Positions 9,434 through 18,261 of a stretch of DNA of 64,000 nucleotides are shown piece after piece. The notes under the pieces are model-generated. The model was given only the letters and a program-made list of their open reading frames with translations. It ran no database searches and was not told the DNA's origin. The DNA is from Streptomyces sp. HUAS MG91. Lineage in GTDB: Bacteria > Actinomycetota > Actinomycetes > Streptomycetales > Streptomycetaceae. The translations under genes were made by a program, and so were the position numbers. How positions within the stretch are numbered: the stretch's first letter is position 1; each line of letters begins with the position of its first letter. The stretch covers positions 310,001-374,000 of the forward strand of contig NZ_CP159534.1 in the NCBI RefSeq assembly GCF_040529335.1, written 5' to 3'.

Positions 9434-11479
9434 TCAGGAGTCGGGCACGGTGAAGTCGCACCAGACCGCTTTGCCCTCGCCGCGCGGCTCGACTCCCCAG
9501 CGCGACGCCATCGCCTCCACCATGACCATGCCGCGTCCGGAGGTGGCCGTCTCCCCCGGGGTGCGCCGGTGGGGGCGGGCGCTGGAGCGGTCCTTGACCC
9601 ACAGACGGACCGCGCGCGGCGGCCCGGTGAGCACTTCGAGGGTGAGCACGGCGCCGCCCTCGGTGTGCATGAGGGCGTTGACGAGCAGTTCGCCGGCGGC
9701 GGTCTCGACGTCGTCGGCCATGGTGCCGAGCCCCCAGGCGGTGAGGTGTTCGCGCAGCGCGGCCCGTGCGTCGGCCAGGCCCTCGGGGTCGGCCTGGTGG
9801 ACGTAGCGGTGCATGCGGGGCGCCTGCGGGGTGCCCGAGTCCGGCACCCGGCGCAGGACGAGGAGCGCCACGTCGTCGCCGCTGCCCCACCTCTCCCACA
9901 GGGAGCGGGAGAGGTGGTCGGCGACCTCTTCCGCGGTGGGCGGCCCGGCGCCGAGCGCGTCGGCGAGTGCGCGCAGCCCGTCGTCGATGTCGGCGCCGGG
10001 CTCCTCCACCAGGCCGTCGGTGCACAGCACCAGGGTCTCGCCCGGGACGAGGTCGAGGCGGGTCTCGTGGAAGTCGTCCTGCTCGAACTCGGTGGCCAGG
10101 CCGAGGGGCAGTCCGCCGCGCAGCCGGGGAATGCCGACCCGGCCGTCGGTGTGCCGCACGAGCGGGGGCAGATGTCCGGCCCGTACCGCGCGGACGATGC
10201 CGGTGGCCGGGTCGAACTGGGCGTACGTGCAGGTCGCGAAGCGGTCCGTGTCCAGTTCGGCCAGGAACCGGGAGGCCCGTGACAGCACCGTGGCGGGTGG
10301 GTGGCCCTCGCCCGCGAACGCCCGCAGCGCGATCCGGAGCTGGCCCATGATCGCTGCCGCGTGGGTGTCGTGGCCCTCGACGTCGCCCACGACGATGCCG
10401 AACCGGCCGCGCGGCAGCACGATGACGTCGTAGAAGTCGCCGCCGACCTGCCGCCCGCCCCACGCGGCGTGGTAGCGGACCGCGAGTTCGGTGTCGGGGA
10501 CCTCGGGGATGCTCTTGGGCAGCATCGTGCCCTGGAGGCTGCGGGCCAGGTCGCGTTCCTCGTCGAAGAGGATGGCCCGCTGGAGCGACTGGGCAACGAT
10601 GCCGGACAGGCCGATGCAGAGGTTGCGGTCGGCGTCGGAGAACTCGCGGCGGCCCCGGTAGAACAGGGCGAGCCCGCCGATGGCGCGGTCCTGGGCGACC
10701 AGCGGCAGGAACGCCGCGGACTCCAGTCTGAGCCGGTCGATGTAGGGGGCCAGACGGGTGAACCGGTGGGCGAGGTCGGACAGGTCGCCGACGAACCGGG
10801 GCCTGCGGCTCATGACCACTTCGGCGAGCGGCAGGGAGTCGTCGATCTGGTGCAGTTTGAGTTCGTCGAGGACCTGCATCGACTGGCCCACGAGGGCGAT
10901 CAGTTTCAGGTCGGCGCCCTCGACCAGGCCGAGGACGAGTCCGTCGGCGGCGAACCGGTCGAGGCCGCCGGCGCCCGACAGCACGGCCACGACGTCGTCG
11001 ACGGTCACGGCCCGGGACAGCGCCTCGGTGGTGCCCTGGACCATGAGGGCGATCCGGCGGCGTTTGCCCTCGTCCCCGTCGAGTCCGGCCAGCTCGGCGG
11101 GTTCGTCGGGGGCCGCGCGCACGACGCCGACGATGCGCACGGCGTGTCCTTGGTCGTCGCGCAGGATGCGTCCCGCGGCGTGGGTGAGGCGTGCGGTGCC
11201 GTCCTGCCGGGTGATCTGGAAGAACACGCCGTAGGAGTCGCCGCCGCTCGCGACCGCCTCGTTGACGACCGCGATGACGCGCACGGCCTCCTCGGGCGGG
11301 ATCCGGGACAGCACCGACTCGACCGTGTCCCGGAACTCGGCCGGGGGCAGGTCGAGAACGGCCAGGCAGTTGTCGTCCAGGCGGAGAGCACCGCCCTCCA
11401 GATCCCAGTCGAAGCTGCCCATGCCGGTCAGCCGCAGTCGCTCTTCGAGGCCGATGTCCGGCTCGTGTGCAGGGGCCAT
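9434..11479 (-). CDS. PAS-GAF-SpoIIE phosphatase-HATPase signalling protein
   Basis: The 681-residue cytosolic protein has four modules: a PAS domain (~15-125, GSFDWD start), a GAF domain (~145-320), a SpoIIE/RsbU-type PP2C phosphatase (~340-545, with GGDFYDVI, GDVEGHDT, AGHLPPLV, LCTDGLVEE) and a C-terminal anti-sigma-type HATPase_c kinase (~565-681, N box ELLVNALMHT, late SGRGMVMVE). Both a phosphatase for a phosphorylated anti-anti-sigma factor and a kinase-like domain are in one chain, a partner-switching arrangement frequent in Streptomyces. Its PAS and GAF domains should sense a small ligand or redox state. It stands alone, convergent with the secreted protein. Confidence 0.9.
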   Translation of the reverse strand: MAPAHEPDIGLEERLRLTGMGSFDWDLEGGALRLDDNCLAVLDLPPAEFRDTVESVLSRIPPEEAVRVIAVVNEAVASGGDSYGVFFQITRQDGTARLTHAAGRILRDDQGHAVRIVGVVRAAPDEPAELAGLDGDEGKRRRIALMVQGTTEALSRAVTVDDVVAVLSGAGGLDRFAADGLVLGLVEGADLKLIALVGQSMQVLDELKLHQIDDSLPLAEVVMSRRPRFVGDLSDLAHRFTRLAPYIDRLRLESAAFLPLVAQDRAIGGLALFYRGRREFSDADRNLCIGLSGIVAQSLQRAILFDEERDLARSLQGTMLPKSIPEVPDTELAVRYHAAWGGRQVGGDFYDVIVLPRGRFGIVVGDVEGHDTHAAAIMGQLRIALRAFAGEGHPPATVLSRASRFLAELDTDRFATCTYAQFDPATGIVRAVRAGHLPPLVRHTDGRVGIPRLRGGLPLGLATEFEQDDFHETRLDLVPGETLVLCTDGLVEEPGADIDDGLRALADALGAGPPTAEEVADHLSRSLWERWGSGDDVALLVLRRVPDSGTPQAPRMHRYVHQADPEGLADARAALREHLTAWGLGTMADDVETAAGELLVNALMHTEGGAVLTLEVLTGPPRAVRLWVKDRSSARPHRRTPGETATSGRGMVMVEAMASRWGVEPRGEGKAVWCDFTVPDS

Positions 11480-11613
11480 ATGACTCTCCGGTGTACCGCC
11501 TCGTCACCATATCGGCACGTCGACATGTGCGCGCGGCGGCGGAAGCGCTCTCCCGTACTGGAGGAGCCGTCCGGCGGTCATCGGTTGGACGACGGCCACC
11601 GAAACGCGCTCCG

Positions 11614-12609
11614 TCAGGCCCCGAGGTCGACATGGGTGCCCAGTCCCCTCCGCTCGGCGAGGTCGGTCAGGAGGCGGGTCACGGCGAGGTCCTGGAGGCC
11701 CACGCCCACGGAGTCGAAGAGGGTCAGATCGGTGTCGGCGGTGCGGCCGGGGGCGGTGCCCGCGAGGACGTCACCGAGTTCGGTGCGGAAGTCGTCCTCG
11801 CGCAGGGCGCCCTCGGCGAGCGGGATCAGGACCTCGCCGGACTTGGTGCGGGCCGTGTCGTAGGCGTCGACGACGATCCGGCAGCGCCGCATCGCCTCGG
11901 TGTCGAGTTCGCGGTGGTCGGGGCGGGGCGGCGCGCCGACCGCGTTGATGTGCTGGCCGGGCGTCAGCCAGGCCCCCCGGACGAGCGGTTCGCGGGACGG
12001 GGTGAGGGTGCACAGCACGTCGCAGGCCTCGGTGACGGCGCGTGGTCCGTCCAGGACCTTCGCGGGGACGCCGAGGTCGGCGCTGATCCAGGCGGCCAGG
12101 TCGTGGGCGGCGGGCTGGGTGCGGCCCCAGAGCACGACCTGCTGGTAGGGGCGGCCGGGCAGCAGGGCCCTGACGTGGGCGCGGGCGAGCGGCCCGGTGC
12201 CGACCAGGCCGAGGGTGGCGGCGTCGGCGCGGGCCAGGGCGCGGGTGGCGACGGCGGTGGCGGCGGCCGTGCGGACGCGGGTCAGTTCGGCGCCGTCGAG
12301 CAGGGCGCGGCAGGCGCCGGTGTCCGTGTCGGTGGCGAGGACGGCGGAGCGCTGGACGGGGAGGCCTCGGTCCCGGTTGCCGGGGAGGTCGGCGAGGAGT
12401 TTGACGACGGCGAGGCCGTCGGGCGCGGAGGCGGCGGCCATGGCGAGGAACGTGTCCGGGGAGCCCGGGAGTCTCAGGGCGGGCGGGGCGGGCAGGACGG
12501 CCGCGCCGAGGGTGAGGTCGCGGTGGGCGCGGGCCACGGCCGCCTCCACCTCCTCGACCTGGTCGGCCAGCAGCTCGCGGATGGTGGACCGGGTGAGGAT
12601 CAGGGTCAT
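11614..12609 (-). CDS. Ornithine cyclodeaminase / mu-crystallin-family NAD(P) enzyme
   Basis: The 331-residue protein shows the OCD/mu-crystallin pattern: KLLADLPGNRDRGLPVQ in the dimer/substrate region, ALLDGAELTRVRTAAATAVA, and a Rossmann motif LGLVGTGPLARAHVRAL around residues 130-150. Members include ornithine cyclodeaminase, ketimine reductases and siderophore-precursor enzymes. ATG 12609 is used although the frame stays open upstream into the permease gene. It follows the BMP-type ABC permease by 53 bases on the same strand, so it is probably the last gene of that operon and acts on the imported amino acid or amine (inference). Confidence 0.85.
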   Translation of the reverse strand: MTLILTRSTIRELLADQVEEVEAAVARAHRDLTLGAAVLPAPPALRLPGSPDTFLAMAAASAPDGLAVVKLLADLPGNRDRGLPVQRSAVLATDTDTGACRALLDGAELTRVRTAAATAVATRALARADAATLGLVGTGPLARAHVRALLPGRPYQQVVLWGRTQPAAHDLAAWISADLGVPAKVLDGPRAVTEACDVLCTLTPSREPLVRGAWLTPGQHINAVGAPPRPDHRELDTEAMRRCRIVVDAYDTARTKSGEVLIPLAEGALREDDFRTELGDVLAGTAPGRTADTDLTLFDSVGVGLQDLAVTRLLTDLAERRGLGTHVDLGA

Positions 12610-12662
12610 GGTGCGGGTACTCCTGACGAAGGACGTGCGGGCGGGTGCGGGTGCGGTGCGGG

Positions 12663-13589
12663 TCAACCGCCGCGCAGGAACGGCACGGTGAGCGCGGAGG
12701 GGGCGCGGCTGCGGCCGACGAGACCGCTCACGGCGAGCAGCGCGAACACGTACGGGAGGGTGACGAGCAGCGGCGCCGACAGGTGGAGGCCGAGGGCGGG
12801 GGCCGCGAACTGGAGCGACTGGGCGAGGCCGAAGACGAGGCAGGCGAGGAGGGTCGGCCAGGCGCGCCAGCGGCCCGCGATGACGGCGACGACCGCGAGA
12901 TAGCCGATGCCTCCGGTGATGTTGTCGCTGAAGGCGTGCACTTCGGAGAGGGCGAGGTGGGCGCCGGCGAGGGCCGAGGTGGCGCCGGTGAGCAGGACGA
13001 CGGCGTACCGGATCGGCCGGACGGGGAGCCCGCACCGGTCGGCGGTGAGCGCGTCCTCGCCGACGGCGTCGACGGCGAGCCCCCAGGTGGTGCGGCGGCT
13101 CAGGGTGAGGGCGAGGAGCGCGGTGATCGCGAACGCGGCGTAGCCGAGGACCGTCTGCTCGAAGAGCGCGGGTCCGAGCACGGGGATGGCGTGCAGTGCG
13201 GGTACGGGCAGCGGGTCGAAGCCGGGCAGGGCGCTCTGGCGGCTGCCGTCGCCGAACAGGAGCCGGGAGCCGTAGGTGGTCGCGCCGAGGGCGAGGGCGT
13301 TGGCGGTGATGCCGGTGACGATCTGGTCGGCGCGCAGGGTGACGCTCAGTAGCGCCTGGAGGGCGGCGAAGAGGAGGCCCGCGGCGAGCGCGGTGAGCAC
13401 GCCGACGCCCGCGCTGCCGGAGGCGTGGGCTCCGGCGGCGCCCGCGAAGGCGCCGGTGAGCATCATGCCCTCGACGGAGAGGTTCAGGACGCCCGCGCGT
13501 TCGCTGAGCAGTTCGCCGGAGGAGGCGAGGAGCAGCGGCAGCGCCATCCGGACGCCGCCGGAGGCGAGTTCGTCGACGACGGCGCTCAT
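12663..13589 (-). CDS. ABC transporter permease, BMP/nucleoside-type (YufQ-like)
   Basis: The 308-residue integral membrane protein carries the branched-permease signature LLLASSGELLSERAGVLNLSVEGMM near the N-terminus (written in part: SERAGVLNLSVEGMM) and VTGITANALALG in the middle. This matches the second permease of BmpA-type purine nucleoside importers. Its start overlaps the stop of the preceding permease by 4 bases (ATGA), indicating translational coupling. It works with the other permease, the double ATPase and the lipoprotein encoded just upstream in the transcript. Confidence 0.88.
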   Translation of the reverse strand: MSAVVDELASGGVRMALPLLLASSGELLSERAGVLNLSVEGMMLTGAFAGAAGAHASGSAGVGVLTALAAGLLFAALQALLSVTLRADQIVTGITANALALGATTYGSRLLFGDGSRQSALPGFDPLPVPALHAIPVLGPALFEQTVLGYAAFAITALLALTLSRRTTWGLAVDAVGEDALTADRCGLPVRPIRYAVVLLTGATSALAGAHLALSEVHAFSDNITGGIGYLAVVAVIAGRWRAWPTLLACLVFGLAQSLQFAAPALGLHLSAPLLVTLPYVFALLAVSGLVGRSRAPSALTVPFLRGG

Positions 13590-14689
13590 GAGCCGCTCCT
13601 CGTCCTGCGATGGGTGATCAGCATGGCGGCGGCGATGAACAGCACGAGCAGGCTCTGCACGATCTGTACGGTCTGGGCCGGTACCTGGGCGGCGAGCTGG
13701 AGGTTGATGCCGCCGCTGGTGAGGAAGCCGAAGAGCAGGCTGGCGGCGGCGACGGCGGTGAGCGAGCCCCGGGCGAGCAGCCCGACGACGAGGCCGGAGA
13801 AGCCGTAGCCGGAGGAGAAGTTCTCGGCGAGCACGTACGGGGCGGTGGCGACCAGGGCCGCGCCGGCGAGGCCCGCGAGGCCGCCGGCGAAGGCGAGCGA
13901 GCCGCCCTCCAGGCGGGCGACGGGCAGCCCGAGCCGGGCTGAGGCGGCGGGCGAGTGCCCGACCGCGCGCAGCCGTACCCCGGTCGCGGTGTGCCGCAGG
14001 GCGGCTCCGACGCAGAGGGCGAGCACGGCGGCGATGATCACGACGGCCGTGGCGGGCGACTCGGCGCCGCCGATCAGCGGAAGTTGGGCGCCGGCCGGCA
14101 GCGGCGCGGACTGCGGCAGCGTCTCCGACGAGGTCACGGGCTGGCGCAGCAGGGCCGCTTCGTGGACGGAGACGGAGACGAGGCCGAGGCCGATGAAGTT
14201 CAGCAGCAGGGTGGTGATCACCTCGCTGGTGCCGCGCCGCACCTTCAGCCAGGCGGCGATGCCCGCCCAGGCGGCGCCGCCCAGGAATCCGGCGAGCAGC
14301 ACGAGGGGCACGCCGATCGCGCCGGGGACGGCGGCGGGCAGGGCGAGTCCGGTGGCGGCAGCGGCGGTGCCGCCCGCGCAGAGCTGGCCCTCGCCGCCGA
14401 CGTTCACGAGTCCGGCGCGGTGGGCGACGGTGAACCCGGTGGCGATGAGGGCCAGGACGGCGGCGGAGTTCAGGGAGCTGCCGACGGCGTACGAGGAGCC
14501 GAACATGCCCTCGTCGAGCGCGGCCCAGGCGGTGGCGGGGTCGGCGCCCGCCGCGACGACGAGCAGGATGCCGGCGCCGAGGGCGAGCAGGGCGGCCAGG
14601 ACGGCGACGGAGACGGGATGCCGGGCCAGGTCGGCGGGGCGCGGGCCCGTTCTGCGGCTCGGTGGGGGCGCGGTGGTGGTGACGGTCAC
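13586..14689 (-). CDS. ABC transporter permease, BMP/nucleoside-type (YufP-like)
   Basis: The protein (367 aa) has about 9-10 membrane helices. The N-terminus is basic and proline-rich, followed by a first helix, then ALIATGFTVAHRAGLVNVGG, the typical permease motif of this family, and later GYGFSGLVVGLLARG. It pairs with the 308-aa permease to form the membrane channel of a BMP-type importer. It lies 88 bases after the ATPase gene and overlaps the next permease by 4 bases. Confidence 0.88.
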   Translation of the reverse strand: MTVTTTAPPPSRRTGPRPADLARHPVSVAVLAALLALGAGILLVVAAGADPATAWAALDEGMFGSSYAVGSSLNSAAVLALIATGFTVAHRAGLVNVGGEGQLCAGGTAAAATGLALPAAVPGAIGVPLVLLAGFLGGAAWAGIAAWLKVRRGTSEVITTLLLNFIGLGLVSVSVHEAALLRQPVTSSETLPQSAPLPAGAQLPLIGGAESPATAVVIIAAVLALCVGAALRHTATGVRLRAVGHSPAASARLGLPVARLEGGSLAFAGGLAGLAGAALVATAPYVLAENFSSGYGFSGLVVGLLARGSLTAVAAASLLFGFLTSGGINLQLAAQVPAQTVQIVQSLLVLFIAAAMLITHRRTRSGS

Positions 14690-14777
14690 GGGGGTTCCTC
14701 GGGCGGTCGGGATGCGGTGCGGAACGGGGGTTTCGACTGCTGCGCGTCTCAGGGGAAGCGAGTGGTGGGTACGCGCG

Positions 14778-16352
14778 TCAGGGCTCGGCGGATGCCCGTG
14801 CGGGTGCCTGCGCCCGGCCCGCGCCCACCATCAGCTCCCCGATCCGGTCCCGGGCGTCGGGGTCGCGCGGGTCGACGGGTCCCAGCAGGCGGCCCCGGTA
14901 GGCGACGAGGACGCGGTCGCTCAGGGCGAGGAGTTCGTCGAGTTCGGCGGAGACGAGGAGCACGCCGGCGCCGCGTGCGGCCGCTTCCCTGATCCGGGCG
15001 TGCACGGCGTCGACGGCGCCGATGTCGAGGCCGCGGGTCGGCTGGGCCGCGGCGAGGGCGACGAGCGGGTCGAGGGCCAGTTCGCGGGCGAGCACGACCT
15101 TCTGCTGGTTGCCGCCGGACAGGGCGGACATCGGCGCGTCCGGCCCCGGGGCGCGGATGCCGTGGGCGGCGATCGCGTCGGCGCCGGCCCGGGCGAGCGC
15201 GGCCCGGTCGAGGGCGACGCCCCACCTGCGGAACCGGCCGAGCCGTCCGAGGTGCAGGTTCTCGGCGATCGACAACTCCGGTACGCAGCCCTCGTGGTGG
15301 CGGTCCTCGGGGACCACGCCGAGCCCGGCCCGGGTGCGGGCGGCGGGTCCGGCGCCGGTCACGTCCCGCCCGCCGAGGGCGATACGGCCGCCGCCGGGCG
15401 CGAGGGAGCCGCCGAGCAGGGCCATGAGTTCGCTCTGCCCGTTGCCCTCGACCCCGGCGATGCCGACGATCTCGCCGCACGCGATGTCGAGGTCGACGTC
15501 GTCGAGGGCGTGGGTGCCGTCGGGGCGGCGCACGGTGACGCCGTTCAGCGCCAGAGCGGAGCCCTTCGCGCCGGATGCCCGGCGTGCGGTGGCGGCCACC
15601 GGTTCGGCGAGGCCGACCGCTCCGGCGAGGGCCGGGTCCAGGGAGTCGGCGGCGTGGCCGATCATCATCGGCACCAGGTGCCGGGCGCCGAGTTCCGCGA
15701 GCGGGCCGCCGCCCGCGACCCGGCCGCCGCGCAGCACGGTGGCCTCGTCACCGGCGCGCAGGGCCTCGCCGAGCTTGTGCGTGACGAGGACGACGGCGCC
15801 GCCCGCGTCGGCGATGCTCCGGCAGGTGGCGAGCAGCGCGTCGGTCTCCGCCGGGCCGAGGACGCCGGTCGGCTCGTCGAGGACGAGCAGTCGCGGGGAG
15901 CGCAGCAGCGCCTTGACGATCTCGACCTGCTGGCGGGCGGCGACGGGCAGTTCCTCGATACGGGCGTCGGACCGGACCTCCAGGCCGTACGTGTCCCGGA
16001 CCCGTGCGAGGGCGCGGTCGAGTCCGGGCAGCCGCAGCAGGCGCAGGTTCTGCTCGACGGTGAGCGTGGGGATCAGGCTGAAGTGCTGGTGGACGAGGGC
16101 GACTCCGGCGGCGAGCGCGTCGGCGGGGCGGCGGGGCGCGTACGGCCGTCCGTAGAGGGCGAGAGTGCCGGTGTCCGGGACGAGCGAGCCGCCGACGGCG
16201 TGGCACAGGGTGGACTTCCCGGCGCCGTTCTCGCCGAGCACGCAGTGCACGGTGCCGGGGCGCACGACGAGGTCGATGCCGTCCAGCGCCGGTGCGCCGC
16301 CGTAGGACTTGGTGAGCGAGGTGATCTCGAGTGCGGGTGCCGCGGGCGTCAT
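14778..16352 (-). CDS. Double ABC ATPase of BMP-type importer (YufO-like)
   Basis: The product (524 aa) has two ABC domains in tandem. The first has Walker A GENGAGKST at residues 40-48, Q-loop HQHFSLIPTLT and Walker B LLVLDEPT. The second has a degenerate Walker A (GVEGNGQSE), the signature LSGGNQQK and RGLDIGAVD, the normal asymmetric pattern of RbsA/YufO-type ATPases. The second Walker B reads ALAAAQPTRGLD, in line with the family. ATG 16352 overlaps the stop of the lipoprotein gene by 4 bases, so the two are likely translationally coupled. The reading frame itself stays open far upstream, so the start rests on homology. Confidence 0.9.
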   Translation of the reverse strand: MTPAAPALEITSLTKSYGGAPALDGIDLVVRPGTVHCVLGENGAGKSTLCHAVGGSLVPDTGTLALYGRPYAPRRPADALAAGVALVHQHFSLIPTLTVEQNLRLLRLPGLDRALARVRDTYGLEVRSDARIEELPVAARQQVEIVKALLRSPRLLVLDEPTGVLGPAETDALLATCRSIADAGGAVVLVTHKLGEALRAGDEATVLRGGRVAGGGPLAELGARHLVPMMIGHAADSLDPALAGAVGLAEPVAATARRASGAKGSALALNGVTVRRPDGTHALDDVDLDIACGEIVGIAGVEGNGQSELMALLGGSLAPGGGRIALGGRDVTGAGPAARTRAGLGVVPEDRHHEGCVPELSIAENLHLGRLGRFRRWGVALDRAALARAGADAIAAHGIRAPGPDAPMSALSGGNQQKVVLARELALDPLVALAAAQPTRGLDIGAVDAVHARIREAAARGAGVLLVSAELDELLALSDRVLVAYRGRLLGPVDPRDPDARDRIGELMVGAGRAQAPARASAEP

Positions 16353-17365
16353 CGGGTGGTGATCTCCCCGGACACGAGCTTCGCCTTGATGGCGTCGAGC
16401 TTCTTCTTCGCGGCGGCCACTTCGTCGCCGGTGCCGCACAGAACGAGGTCGTTGTGCGGGGTGTCGAAGGTGAGGCCGAAGTGCACGGACTCCGCCTTCC
16501 AGCCGCCCTTCACCAGCTGGTCGGTGGCGTATTCGATCTCGGCGCCGATGTCCGTCTCGACGTATCCGGCGTAGGCGGTGTCGGCGGCGCAGTCGTGGGC
16601 CAGGGGGCCGCCGACGAGGCGTCCGCCGCGGCCCGCGGCGGCCTGGGCGATGCCCTTGTGGCCGAGGTTGAGGACCTGTCCGAGCACGTCGGCGCCCGCG
16701 CCGTAGTCGGCGAGCGCGGACTGCTTGGACTTGGCGGCGTCGTTGAAGTCGCCGACGTACTGCGGCGCGAGCACCTTGACCTCGGGGTCGGCGGCCTCGG
16801 CGCCGCGCTCGAACTCCTTGGCCGCGTTGACGATGGCGGGCAGTTCGGCGCCGCCGACGAAGCCGACGGTGTGCTTCTTCGACAGGAGGGCGGCCGCCGC
16901 GCCGGACAGGAACGCGGCCTGCGCCTGCTGGGGGTCGTAGAGGGCGAGGTTGGCGGTGGGCCGGGCGTCGGCGGGGCCGCCGATCTCGGCGAACTTCACC
17001 TTCGGGAAGCGGGCGGCGACCTTGCGCACGGCGGCGTCGGTCTGCCCGCCGAGCGAGATCACCAGGTCCGATGTGGTGGCGAAGCGGACGAGCGCCTGTT
17101 CGTAGTCGGCGGCCTGCACCTGCTCGACCTTGCTGAAGGCGACCTTGCCGGTGTGCTGCTTCGCGGCGCGCTGATAGCCGCGATAGGCGGACTCCATGAA
17201 CCCGTCGTCGGACAGCGAACCGGGGAACAGGACACCGACCTTGAGGTCGCCGCCGGAGGACTGACCGGCGTCCTGCGCGGAGGACGCGCCACCACAACCG
17301 GTGAGGAGGGCGAGACAGGCTCCGGCCGCCAGCGCGCCCGGCCGGCGGAGAGGGGTGTGTGCCAC
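16349..17365 (-). CDS. BMP-family substrate-binding lipoprotein
   Basis: The 338-residue protein starts with a lipoprotein signal peptide and lipobox LLTGC (Cys24), followed by a Gly/Ser linker. The mature part is a BMP/PnrA-like periplasmic-binding-protein fold: VGVLFPGSLSDDGFMESAYRG at its start, then VISLGGQTD and GHKGIAQ. Such proteins bind purine nucleosides, amino-acid-like compounds or other small solutes on the cell surface and hand them to the permease pair. First gene of the five-gene operon; a GGTATACC palindrome lies ~40 bases upstream. The OCD-like gene at the end of the operon hints at an amino acid or amine ligand. Confidence 0.9.
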   Translation of the reverse strand: MAHTPLRRPGALAAGACLALLTGCGGASSAQDAGQSSGGDLKVGVLFPGSLSDDGFMESAYRGYQRAAKQHTGKVAFSKVEQVQAADYEQALVRFATTSDLVISLGGQTDAAVRKVAARFPKVKFAEIGGPADARPTANLALYDPQQAQAAFLSGAAAALLSKKHTVGFVGGAELPAIVNAAKEFERGAEAADPEVKVLAPQYVGDFNDAAKSKQSALADYGAGADVLGQVLNLGHKGIAQAAAGRGGRLVGGPLAHDCAADTAYAGYVETDIGAEIEYATDQLVKGGWKAESVHFGLTFDTPHNDLVLCGTGDEVAAAKKKLDAIKAKLVSGEITTR

Positions 17366-17402
17366 TGGGGTGCCTCCAAAGGGCGGGGCCCGCGGGCCCG
17401 TT

Positions 17403-17418
17403 AGTGGTATACCGTTAC
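17403..17418. promoter_or_regulatory. Putative GntR/FCD operator
   Basis: In the 168-bp divergent region between the BMP operon and the GntR gene, GTGGTATACCGT contains the 8-bp perfect palindrome GGTATACC (17406-17413). GntR/FCD proteins bind short GT...AC palindromes of this sort, so this is the best candidate operator for the neighbouring regulator. Inference from position and symmetry. Confidence 0.5.
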
Positions 17419-17533
17419 GCGCCCTCAGTCTGGGAGCCGCATGTTGCCCGTGTGTTAGCGGCCGGTTAGCACTGCGCGCACTCCCCCGCGGTCCGCTTAC
17501 TGTGAGATCCGGACCCGAGCGGAGGAGACCCTG

Positions 17534-18253
17534 GTGACAGCGGCACAGGCGGCGGGCGCGGCGGGCGGTTCACTGCGCGACCGTGCGTACGACACGCTGC
17601 GGCGGCGCATCGTGGAGGCCCAACTCCAGCCCGGTGAGCGGCTGGTGGAGCGCGATCTCGCGGCGGAGCTGGAGGTCTCCCGGATCCCGCTGCGGGAGGC
17701 GCTGCGCCGCCTGGAGGCGGAGGGGCTCGTGGTCCTGGTGCCGCGGCGCGGGGCCCTGGTGTCGCCGTTCACGCCCTCCGACGTCCGCGATCTGTTCGAC
17801 GTACGGGAGTCGCTGGAGTCCCTGGGGGCGCGGCTCGCGGCCGAGCGGGCCGACGCGGAGGGTCTGGCGCGGCTCGCGAGCCGGCTGGACGCGGCGCGGG
17901 CGGCGACCCGGCGGCGGGACCGGGCCGCGATCGCGGCGGCGAACGCGGGTTTCCACACCGACATCGTGGAGCTGGCCGACAATCCGCTCCTGACGAGCAT
18001 GATGCGGCCGCTGGAGGCGCGCACGCTCTGGCTGTTCCGGCTCACGGCGCAGCGGGACGCGGCCCGGCAGTGCGCGGAGCACGAGGAGTTGTACGAGGCG
18101 ATCGCGGCCGGCGCCGCGGACCGCGCGGCCGCGCTCGCCCTCGGCCATGTCGCGGACGGGCGCGCCGAGTCGCTGGCGCTCGCGGCCGCGTGGTCGCATC
18201 CGGAGATCGACCCGCAGGCGGTCGCGGCCCGCAGGCGCAGGCGCGGCGCCTGA
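17534..18253 (+). CDS. GntR-family regulator with FCD ligand-binding domain
   Basis: The 239-residue protein has an N-terminal winged helix (~15-80: RAYDTLRRRIVEAQLQPGE, ISRIPLREALRRLE-like recognition region) and an FCD domain (~95-225) with the metal-binding style residues D...H...H: FHTDIVELADNP and CAEHEELYEAI. It is divergent from the BMP importer operon across a region with a GGTATACC palindrome, so it most likely represses that operon until its ligand is present. GTG 17534 is preceded by GGAGGAGA with good spacing. Confidence 0.88.
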   Translation: MTAAQAAGAAGGSLRDRAYDTLRRRIVEAQLQPGERLVERDLAAELEVSRIPLREALRRLEAEGLVVLVPRRGALVSPFTPSDVRDLFDVRESLESLGARLAAERADAEGLARLASRLDAARAATRRRDRAAIAAANAGFHTDIVELADNPLLTSMMRPLEARTLWLFRLTAQRDAARQCAEHEELYEAIAAGAADRAAALALGHVADGRAESLALAAAWSHPEIDPQAVAARRRRRGA

Positions 18254-18261
18254 GCACCCTG

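Noticed and set aside
11480..11613. Extra small gene between the phosphatase and the OCD-like gene
   Set aside because: Only short frames without a ribosome-binding site; it is more likely the phosphatase promoter region.
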